From contig JAFLDL010000033.1 in the NCBI GenBank assembly GCA_017302435.1, forward strand, positions 1-54,437: a stretch of 54,437 nt of DNA. The letters are read 5' to 3'. This DNA comes from Candidatus Accumulibacter necessarius. Lineage in GTDB: Bacteria; Pseudomonadota; Gammaproteobacteria; Burkholderiales; Rhodocyclaceae. How positions within the stretch are numbered: position 1 is the first letter of the stretch; each line of letters opens with the position of its first letter. Below are positions 33,941-40,233 of this stretch, in pieces. Position numbers and translations under genes: made by a program. The notes beneath the pieces are model-generated. The model saw only the letters and a program-made list of their open reading frames with translations. It made no database searches and was not told the origin of the DNA.

Positions 33941-33970
33941 CATTCGTATGACCAGTATGACCATACTGAT
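33941..33970 (-). promoter_or_regulatory. Operator of the Phd/PIN module
   Basis: A perfect 14-bp palindrome AGTATGGTCATACT on the minus strand (33967-33954) is followed by a further GGTCATAC copy toward the start codon. Such paired elements just upstream of a Phd-type gene are typical autoregulatory sites. The exact promoter hexamers are not clear. Confidence 0.5.
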
Positions 33971-34079
33971 TATTATGACTTGATGCTTGTTAACGGGCAA
34001 GGCTGTCCCAAGTGGCGGTTGCCGGAACTGGAGCGGTCGGCAAATAACTCGATTTTTCCCGTAGTTGGGCGGCAACTAC

Positions 34080-34140
34080 TGGCCGCTGCCGACGGACGCC
34101 ATCCTGCATCCAGTGACTGCTTTCCGCAGCGTAGCGGTCG
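34080..34140 (+). repeat. Intergenic repeat, copy C (partial)
   Basis: Contains GGCCGCTGCCGACGGACGCC and ATCCTGCATCC, followed by an ACTGCTTTCC patch. It lines up with the minus-strand block 31380-31325 of copy A. It lies in the 386-base gap (33933-34318) between the Phd gene and the next remnant, where no gene is seen. Confidence 0.4.
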
Positions 34141-34318
34141 GCCAAGCGAGAGAATTGACCAGCCCAGCCGAATGGCCGCTTTCGGCAGGTCGCCCCCGGT
34201 CAACGTTGGCTTTGGAGAAGAACCTCCATCGTTTGCTTCGGACCGACTATCGGCTGTTGCAGATGGATCCTCGGCATCCGGCACCGCGCCGGTTCTTCTT
34301 TGGTGAGGAGGATTCGGA

Positions 34319-34765
34319 TTGATGAAATTTCCTTACCATCCGCTCACCGGGACAACGGGCAATGAAAAAGAACTCCGACAATTGCTACTGCTCAAGACCC
34401 CAGGGCATGACTGCTCACTGAATCCGGGGTGCCTGTTTGCAGGCGGGGCTGAACACAGCCCGTCAAGCGTGATCCAATCGGCAGGCATCAGCACGGAGAG
34501 TCTTCGGGAACTTGCCGGTATCCCCGAAGTACCGCCCAAATCCCCGCCAACGTTCACAGAGAAGTGGGACGCCCTGCGCCGCCGTCTCAGCCGCGCCCTC
34601 GACCTGGCGGCGCGCACGCTGGAGCCGAGCGTTTAGCCGGTCACGCCACCCTGCCGCATAGTCCGTTCGGAAACGGATCTCGAAGCCTGGGTGGCGGAGT
34701 TGCACGGCGCCGTCCTGGCGAAGCTGTCCGATCGCGCAGTGCAGTTGTCGAGTTTCGTCTTGTAA
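34319..34765 (+). pseudogene. Broken gene tail with in-frame TAG, possibly from a BREX-type P-loop protein
   Basis: The frame from 34319 meets TAG at 34634-34636, yet the same frame continues for 42 codons with coding-like sequence to TAA at 34763-34765. Readable pieces are FTEKWDALRRRLSRALDLAA before the stop and VRSETDLEAWVAELHGAVLA then KLSDRAVQLS after it. The helical layout with an S/T-E-x-D-LEAWxxExxxxLLxxL ending reminds me of the C-terminus of BrxC/PglY-like BREX ATPases, but this is a weak recognition. The upstream part of any such gene is absent. Confidence 0.35.
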
Positions 34766-34806
34766 CGCAACAAGCGATTCACTTTCGTTGCTCCCGGATG
34801 CCATAC

Positions 34807-35019
34807 ATGGAGAACTTTCTTGCGTCAGGGGGCAATTCCACGGAACCGAATTTCTCTGCGAACCTCTCGGCCAGCTTCGCCGAACTCCAGTTCCGCCAAC
34901 TCGACGCCGCACTCGACCGCTGGCGCAGCGCCGACCTGCGGGCCCGCCCGCCATCGGGCGGGCTCAAGGCCATCCGACAAGCGCTGGGCGTGCCGGCAAC
35001 CCGTCTCGCCCGCCATTTG
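34807..35019 (+). pseudogene. N-terminal fragment of mobile mystery protein A
   Basis: About 70 codons: ELQFRQLDAALDRWRSADLR, PPSGGLKAIRQALGVPATRL, ARHL. This matches the start of mobile mystery protein A, a helix-turn-helix protein usually encoded next to a Fic-domain partner (protein B) on mobile DNA. The frame then runs directly into protein B-like sequence in another frame, so the rest of A has been deleted. A plausible start is the ATG at 34807. Confidence 0.6.
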
Positions 35020-35384
35020 AATCGACACCCCGCCCGGCGCCACGCTGCTCGACCCGGACGAGGAGGCGAGCCTGCTCCCCCGCCAAATCACCACTCAGGG
35101 TGAGTTGAACGAGTGGGAACAACTCAACATCCTGCAAGGCGAAGCCTGGGCGCCGCCAGCGCCGGGACATACTCAGCGAGCCCTTCCTGCACCAGTTGCA
35201 CCGCCAGATGTGCGGCAAGACCTGGCGCTGGGCCGGCGAATTCCGCAAGGCCGACAAGAACATCGGCGTCGACTGGCTCAGAATCGGCGTCGAACGGCGG
35301 CAACTGCTCGATGAAGTGCGCTATCAGGTCGAACACGCCAGCATGCTGTCGGACGAGGTCGCCGTCCGCCTGCATCACTATTGA
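35020..35384 (+). pseudogene. Frameshifted, truncated mobile mystery protein B (Fic family)
   Basis: First frame: TPPGATLLDPDEEASLLPRQ, ITTQGELNEWEQLNILQGEA. A shift in the GC-rich stretch at about 35150-35158 moves the reading to the frame with RRDILSEPFLHQLHRQMCGK, TWRWAGEFRKADKNIGVDWL and YQVEHASMLSDEVAVRLHHY, then TGA at 35382. This is the N-terminal half of mobile mystery protein B. The Fic AMPylation motif HPFxxGNGR would come just after the truncation and is missing, so no activity is expected. Confidence 0.7.
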
Positions 35385-35426
35385 AGACATGCATACATTT
35401 TAGTAAAATGGATGCATCGAATGCAT
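35381..35426 (+). promoter_or_regulatory. Promoter and long palindromic operator of the FitAB-like module
   Basis: -35 TTGAAG (35381-35386), 17-base spacer, -10 TAAAAT (35404-35409). Over it lies a 29-bp palindrome centred on 35403 (35389-35417). The arms are ATGCAT, one mismatched base, then CATTTTA, paired with TAAAATG and ATGCAT. A third ATGCAT is at 35421-35426. The TTGAAG includes the stop codon of the broken mobile mystery protein B frame. It should be the autoregulatory site of the ribbon-helix-helix antitoxin. Confidence 0.65.
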
Positions 35427-35443
35427 TCTTGTGAGGTGCTGCT

Positions 35444-35698
35444 ATGGCAATGCTGACAGTCCGCAATTTGCCTGACGATATACACCGCGCATTGCGGGTG
35501 CGGGCCGCTCAACATGGGCATAGCACTGAGGCCGAGGTCCGCGAGATTCTGGCGATCGCGGTCAAGCCAGAGACGCGCGTTCGCCTGGGCGAAGCGCTCG
35601 CGGCATTGGGCAGCAAGATCGGCCTCACGAATGAGGATTTCGAGGTCTTCAACCAAGAGCGAGACAAGACGGCGGCCGAGCCGCTGAGGTTTGAATGA
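35444..35698 (+). CDS. FitA-like ribbon-helix-helix antitoxin
   Basis: An 84-residue antitoxin. The N-terminal MAMLTVRNLPDDIHRALRVR followed by AAQHGHSTEAEVREILAIAV is a ribbon-helix-helix DNA-binding domain of the FitA/StbC type. The C-terminal tail (FEVFNQERDKTAAEPLRFE) would fill the groove of the partner PIN toxin. It overlaps the toxin gene by four bases (ATGA at 35695-35698). It is preceded by GAGG and by the palindromic promoter. Confidence 0.87.
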   Translation: MAMLTVRNLPDDIHRALRVRAAQHGHSTEAEVREILAIAVKPETRVRLGEALAALGSKIGLTNEDFEVFNQERDKTAAEPLRFE

Positions 35699-36111
35699 TC
35701 GTTCTAGATACCAAAGTCGTTGCCGAGGCGATGAAACCAGAGCCGCATCCGGCCGTGCGGGCCTGGCTGAATGATCAAGTCGCCGAAACGCTGTATTTGT
35801 CCAGCGTGACGCTGGCAGAGCTGTTGTTTGGCATCGGGGCGCTTACGGCCGGCAAGCGCAAGGACATGTTGACCCAGGCCCTTGACGGTCTGATGGGACT
35901 GTTCAGGGATCGGGTGCTGCCGTTCGACATCGATGCAGCACGGCGCTATGGCGAATTGGCCGTGAAGGCCAGGGCTGGCGGGCGAGGATTCCCAACCCCT
36001 GACGGCTACATCGCCGCGATCGCCGCCTCGCGGGGGTTCATCGTGGCGTCACGCGATACGGCTCCCTATGAGGCCGCCAGCGTCACCGTCATCAATCCGT
36101 GGGACGCGTAG
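35695..36111 (+). CDS. FitB/VapC-type PIN-domain toxin
   Basis: A 138-residue PIN ribonuclease. It has D5 in MIVLDTKVVAE, the glutamate in SSVTLAELLFGIGAL, the aspartate in FPTPDGYIAAIAASRG and the terminal SRDTAPYE. The usual DTNV (often DTNVVSE) is DTKV here, an asparagine-to-lysine change next to the metal-binding aspartate; whether it affects activity is unknown. It pairs with the FitA-like antitoxin by translational coupling. The gene converges with iorB. Confidence 0.88.
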   Translation: MIVLDTKVVAEAMKPEPHPAVRAWLNDQVAETLYLSSVTLAELLFGIGALTAGKRKDMLTQALDGLMGLFRDRVLPFDIDAARRYGELAVKARAGGRGFPTPDGYIAAIAASRGFIVASRDTAPYEAASVTVINPWDA

Positions 36112-36190
36112 CGATGCCCGGATGCCGGCGGGTGGGCGCAACTTCTCGTTCTACCCGCCTCGGATTGACGGAATTTTCTGCGGTTCCGGC

Positions 36191-36829
36191 TTACAACGCC
36201 GCCGCGGCCTCGGCCTTAGCCGCCGCTTCGGCGGCTGCCCGGCCAGCAGCGAAGGCCCGCCGGTTGAGTTCGACGAGCTCGGCCTTCTTGCTTGCAAAGC
36301 GCTTGAGGATGCAGCGCTCGAGCACTTCCGCCGGGAACGGCAGGTGGTCCGAGATCGCACCCAGCATGACCGTATTGCCGAGACGAATGTCGCCGAGTTC
36401 CTGGGCAATCATCGAGGCGTCGAAGGCAAAGACGTGCGTCCCGGCTGCGCGCATCTCGGCTACCGGATCGTCCGGGTAGTCGTAGAGGCCAAGCTCGACG
36501 ATCGGCGGCACCAGGCGGCCGGTGTTCATCAGGACGAGGCCCTCGGGACGCAGCATGTGGCGCCAGCGCATTGCCTCGGCGGCTTCGAAACCCAGCAGCA
36601 CGTCGGCCGAACCGGGGGTGATTTGCGGCGACAAGACTTTCGGGCCGAAGCGCAGGTGCGAGGAAACGACGCCGCCGCGCTGGGCCATGCCGGCGACTTC
36701 GGTCTTCTTCACGTCGTGGCCGAGGGCGATCGCCGCCTCGGCGAGGATCTCGGTCGCGGTCATCACGCCCTGGCCACCGGTGCCGACGACGAGAATGTTG
36801 GTGGTGTCAAACTTGCCTGATTCAGACAT
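36191..36829 (-). CDS. iorB: Indolepyruvate ferredoxin oxidoreductase, beta subunit
   Basis: A 212-residue gamma-type subunit of the 2-oxoacid:ferredoxin oxidoreductase family. NILVVGTGGQGVMTATEILA starts the fold, with KTEVAGMAQRGGVVSSHLRF and ITPGSADVLLGFEAAEAMRW following. With IorA it oxidatively decarboxylates aryl pyruvates to aryl acetyl-CoA, passing electrons to ferredoxin. The C-terminal 25 residues are Ala/Glu-rich. It lies 84 bases downstream of iorA on the same strand. Confidence 0.92.
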   Translation of the reverse strand: MSESGKFDTTNILVVGTGGQGVMTATEILAEAAIALGHDVKKTEVAGMAQRGGVVSSHLRFGPKVLSPQITPGSADVLLGFEAAEAMRWRHMLRPEGLVLMNTGRLVPPIVELGLYDYPDDPVAEMRAAGTHVFAFDASMIAQELGDIRLGNTVMLGAISDHLPFPAEVLERCILKRFASKKAELVELNRRAFAAGRAAAEAAAKAEAAAAL

Positions 36830-36913
36830 CAGATCGGAACCTCTCAGCTTCGCTGGGCGGGCGATGCCCCAGGTGTCTGACGGCCTCGCCCATTTCGTAT
36901 CGTGGCCTCGCCG

Positions 36914-38818
36914 CTACGCGCCTGGCGTCAACTCGGCGCTCTTCCTGACGACCTTGATCGGCATCGCCAGGGTATCGACATGGACGATCGCATCCGGTGC
37001 GCAGGGCTTCAGGCACAGACCGCAGCCGGTACAGGCGGCGCTCTCGATGCGCACGAAGGCGAGATCGACTTCGCGACCACTGGCTTTCGTGACTCGGTCG
37101 CGGCGGGTGACGTGGATTGCCGGGCAACCGACATCAATACAGTTGCCGCAGCCGGTGCACTTGTCCTCGATCACCGTGTACGGCTTCAGCGCATGGTAAT
37201 CCTTGATCAGGACGCAGGGCTGGCTGGTGATGATCACCGATGGTTCGGGGATCTTGGTCTCTTCGCGCAGCGTTTTGAGCAGCACCGGCAGTTCATAAGC
37301 GTTGACCACGTGCACGCGTTCCTCGCGCACGCCGAGCGCCTTGACCAGATTGGCGAAATCGACCCGCGGTGCTTCCTGGCCGTGGATGTCGCGGCCGCTG
37401 CCGGGGTTGTCCTGACCGCCGGTCATGCCGACTGCCCGGTTGTCGAGCAGGAGGACGGTGACGTTGCCGCGGTTGTAGACGATGTCCAGCAAACCCTGCA
37501 TGCCCATGTGCAGGAAGGTTGAGTCACCGATCACGGCGACGATCTTCTTGTCCTTCTCGGCATCGCTGCGCCCCTTGTCGAGGCCCAGCGCCATGCCCAT
37601 CGAGGCGCCCATCGAGATGCACGCATCGAGCGCGTTCCACGGCTGGCCGAAACCCAGCGTGTAGCAGCCGATGTCGCCCGAGATGGTGACATTGCGCAAC
37701 TGCGAGAGGGTGTAGTAGACCCCCAGATGAGGGCAGGCGACGCACATCGTCGGTGGTCGGGGAAAGACCGGCATCGGTGCCGTCTTCGCCTGTTCGGCCA
37801 ACGCTTCGCCAAGCAGATGGGCGATCGCCGGCTTGAGAACCTGCGGCGACAGTTCGCCGGACAGCGGCAGAATGTCCTTGCCGGTGACGTTGAAGCCCTG
37901 CGCCTTGAGCTCGGTCTCGATCAGCGGCTCGACCTCTTCAACCACCACCAGTTGCTCGCACTGGTCGGCGAACCTGCGCAGGCTGGCGAAAGGCAGGGGA
38001 AAGGAGAGGCCGAGCTTGAATACCGGCGCGTCGGGGAAGCTCTCGCGGACGTGCATGTAGGCCGGGCCGGAGGTGACGAAACCGATCCGGCGGTCGCTGC
38101 CCAATTCAACGACGTTGAGGTCGGAAATCTCCGCTTCGGCGCGCAGCCGGCGTTCACGCTCGAACATCAGCGGCAGACGTCGACCGGCGGCGCTCGGCAC
38201 CATCACCCAGCGGCTGACGTCCTTGGTGAAGCCGGCGACGGGGCGTTCGTTACGCTCACCGATGCTCACCAGGCCCTTGACGTGACAGATGCGGGTGGTA
38301 AGACGCAGAATCACCGGTACCTCGAAGCGCTCGGAGAGTTCGAAAGCGGCCAGCGTGAAGTCGTGCGCTTCCTGTGAATCCGCCGGTTCGAGCAAAGGGA
38401 CATGGGCGAAACGACCCCAGTAGCGCGAATCCTGCTCGTTCTGCGACGAGGAGAGGCCAACGTCGTCGGCGATCGCGATCACCAGGCCGCCGGCAACGCC
38501 GGTCAGGGTCATGGTCATCAGCGCGTCGGACGCGACGTTCATGCCGACATGCTTCATGGCACAGAAACTGCGCGAACCCGCCATCGCCGCGCCAAAGGCC
38601 ACCTCGAGAGAGACCTTCTCGTTCACCGACCACTCGGTGTAGATCGCCGGATAGGCCGCCACGCACTCGAGAATTTCGGTCGAGGGCGTCCCGGGATAGG
38701 CGGCTGCCACCCGGACCCCCGCCTCCCATACGGCGCGCGCCACGGCCTCGTTGCCTGACATCAGAAGCCGGCTCGGTGCGGTCATCGGCGGGATTGATAT
38801 CGCTGCTTCTGCGGACAT
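36914..38818 (-). CDS. iorA: Indolepyruvate ferredoxin oxidoreductase, alpha subunit
   Basis: A 634-residue thiamine diphosphate and iron-sulfur enzyme. The N-terminal pyrimidine-binding half begins LLMSGNEAVARAVWEAGVRV. The C-terminal thiamine diphosphate site has GDSTFLHMGMQGLLDIVYNR, then DNRAVGMTGGQDNPG. Two 4Fe-4S clusters are at the C-terminus: CTGCGNCIDVGCPA and CTGCGLCLKPCAPDA. The ATG at 38818 has AGGAG with 5 nt spacing and is preferred to the in-frame ATG at 38854. Oxygen sensitivity of such enzymes fits the FNR-like site upstream. Confidence 0.94.
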   Translation of the reverse strand: MSAEAAISIPPMTAPSRLLMSGNEAVARAVWEAGVRVAAAYPGTPSTEILECVAAYPAIYTEWSVNEKVSLEVAFGAAMAGSRSFCAMKHVGMNVASDALMTMTLTGVAGGLVIAIADDVGLSSSQNEQDSRYWGRFAHVPLLEPADSQEAHDFTLAAFELSERFEVPVILRLTTRICHVKGLVSIGERNERPVAGFTKDVSRWVMVPSAAGRRLPLMFERERRLRAEAEISDLNVVELGSDRRIGFVTSGPAYMHVRESFPDAPVFKLGLSFPLPFASLRRFADQCEQLVVVEEVEPLIETELKAQGFNVTGKDILPLSGELSPQVLKPAIAHLLGEALAEQAKTAPMPVFPRPPTMCVACPHLGVYYTLSQLRNVTISGDIGCYTLGFGQPWNALDACISMGASMGMALGLDKGRSDAEKDKKIVAVIGDSTFLHMGMQGLLDIVYNRGNVTVLLLDNRAVGMTGGQDNPGSGRDIHGQEAPRVDFANLVKALGVREERVHVVNAYELPVLLKTLREETKIPEPSVIITSQPCVLIKDYHALKPYTVIEDKCTGCGNCIDVGCPAIHVTRRDRVTKASGREVDLAFVRIESAACTGCGLCLKPCAPDAIVHVDTLAMPIKVVRKSAELTPGA

Positions 38819-38889
38819 CGCTTCTCCTGGAAGGACAAAAAATGCTGCGGACAAAGGCGAAACCTTAGCGGCTCAAGGGGACAGTGAGG

Positions 38890-38903
38890 TTGACGCAGGT
38901 CAA
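38890..38903 (-). promoter_or_regulatory. FNR/Anr-like site upstream of iorA
   Basis: TTGACGCAGGTCAA is a perfect 5-4-5 inverted repeat with the FNR/Anr layout (TTGAT-N4-ATCAA). If it acts as a class II activator site centred at -41.5, transcription would start near 38855. A weak -10 (TAAGGT, 38867-38862 on the minus strand) sits at the right distance. It would give oxygen-controlled expression of iorAB. Confidence 0.55.
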
Positions 38904-39176
38904 CTTCCCCGGGTTGGGGCCGCTGATCGGGTTTTCGCTGGGCGGAGTCCGCGCCTGCGCTGCCGCAGCGGTCCAGCCAGGGTCACCCGACATGCAGGGA
39001 ATGGGGCGTGGCGAGCGTGGATCGAGAGTCAAGGCGTTCTGCCCCCGCAGCGTGGTAAGATTCAGGTTGTCTGGAACTCGATGCCGTGGCGAGTGTGTCC
39101 GCAAGGAGCGAAGCGGCGGCCCGCCGGGCGCCGATCCAGGAGCATGGCAACGGACCGAAATGGAAGTGGATAGCTG
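38904..39176. other. Rest of the iorA / lytic transglycosylase divergent region
   Basis: No gene seen between the FNR-like site and the DUF4124 lytic transglycosylase. The plus-strand promoter of the latter is expected here. GTAAGATTC near 39055 is a weak -10 candidate. Confidence 0.3.
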
Positions 39177-39950
39177 ATGCAAGTTCTCAATGTGATCCTG
39201 ATGCTTGGCTTGGGCCTCGTCTCCGCGAGCGCCTGCGCCAACATCTATGGCTATATTGACGAGCAGGGGGCGGCGCATTTCGCGACTGAGAAAATCGATG
39301 CGCGCTATCAGCTGTTCATGCGTGGCAAACAGTTCGATTCGTCTGAAGTCTCGCCGGTCGGTCCGGTGAAACCGGAGTTGGCGCGCTATTTGTCGCAACA
39401 TCCAAACCTGAAGAAGTTTGAGCCCTTGCTCAAAGTGGCCAGCAATGAGTTCGCGGTGGAGCCCGCCTTGCTCAAGGCAGTCATGGCAGCAGAGTCGGGT
39501 TTCAACCCCGGCGCGATTTCGCCCAAGGGGGCCATTGGCCTGATGCAGGTGATGCCGGCCACTGCCGAGCGCTATGGCTTGCAGGGCGACCGAAACAAGA
39601 GCATCGAACAGAAACTGGCCGACCCGGAAACCAATATCCGCCTGGGCGCGCGTTATCTGCGCGACCTGTCCCGAAGATTTCCCAATCAGCAGGAACTGGT
39701 GCTGGCTTCGTACAATGCTGGCGAAGGCGCGGTGCAACAATACAAGAACCAGATTCCGCCTTACCCGGAAACGCGCAACTACGTCCAGCTGGTCACGCAG
39801 TTCTACCAGCTCTATCAAACCGGCGCGACGACGGCAACAAAGTATCAGGGCAAGGTAAGCACTCGCTCCGGACCCAACGCCAAACGACTCTACATGACCC
39901 TGCCGGGGCGTCGCAGCATGCCGGTTTCGCCAGTCGCCTATAGCGATTGA
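39177..39950 (+). CDS. DUF4124 - lytic transglycosylase (SLT) protein
   Basis: A 257-residue exported protein. The signal peptide (LNVILMLGLGLVSASACA) is followed by a DUF4124 segment (IYGYIDEQGAAHFATEKIDA) and then an SLT domain. The catalytic glutamate is in LLKAVMAAESGFNPGAISPK, followed by GAIGLMQVMPATAERYGL, NIRLGARYLRDL and LASYNAGEGAVQQY. It cleaves peptidoglycan non-hydrolytically. All three SLT motifs are intact. It stands alone between iorA (divergent) and aceE. Confidence 0.9.
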   Translation: MQVLNVILMLGLGLVSASACANIYGYIDEQGAAHFATEKIDARYQLFMRGKQFDSSEVSPVGPVKPELARYLSQHPNLKKFEPLLKVASNEFAVEPALLKAVMAAESGFNPGAISPKGAIGLMQVMPATAERYGLQGDRNKSIEQKLADPETNIRLGARYLRDLSRRFPNQQELVLASYNAGEGAVQQYKNQIPPYPETRNYVQLVTQFYQLYQTGATTATKYQGKVSTRSGPNAKRLYMTLPGRRSMPVSPVAYSD

Positions 39951-39954
39951 GCCC

Positions 39955-39983
39955 GGTTGACGACGTCGCCTGCCGCGTCAACC
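39955..39983 (+). terminator. Hairpin after the DUF4124 lytic transglycosylase
   Basis: An 8-bp stem GGTTGACG/CGTCAACC (39955-39962 with 39976-39983) with a 13-base loop begins four bases after the stop codon, followed by TTCCCGT. A probable weak intrinsic terminator isolating aceE. Confidence 0.5.
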
Positions 39984-40009
39984 TTCCCGTCCCCCGCCAC
40001 TCAACTTCC

Positions 40010-40102
40010 CTGCAATTTGGCTGTCCATGCCAGTGTACCCGCGCGTTCGGGTAACGTCGATTGGTGACGCAAATTGCAGCATGCGAAAGTCTATCCTACA
40101 AT
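40010..40102 (+). promoter_or_regulatory. aceE promoter with paired operator-like arms
   Basis: -35 TTGCAG (40074-40079), 17-base spacer, -10 TACAAT (40097-40102), with a start expected near 40109 and a leader of about 125 bases. Two exactly complementary 10-mers, CTGCAATTTG at 40010-40019 and CAAATTGCAG at 40070-40079, lie 50 bases apart, and the second overlaps the -35. They suggest a repressor acting at two inverted sites. The sequence is not an obvious PdhR box. Confidence 0.55.
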
Positions 40103-40233
40103 CCGGCGCTCTCTCCGTTGCTGCGCTGCGGTACCACGCGATGCGGCAAGGTATTACCCTGTTAGCTGCCGTCAAGCCCGGCGTGCAGCAAACCAACATT
40201 CACTTCACGATTCTGTAGATCAGGAGACAAATC

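Noticed and set aside
40059-40079. PdhR box at aceE (ATTGGT followed by CAAATT)
   Set aside because: Only one half resembles the PdhR consensus and the inverted partner ACCAAT is absent.
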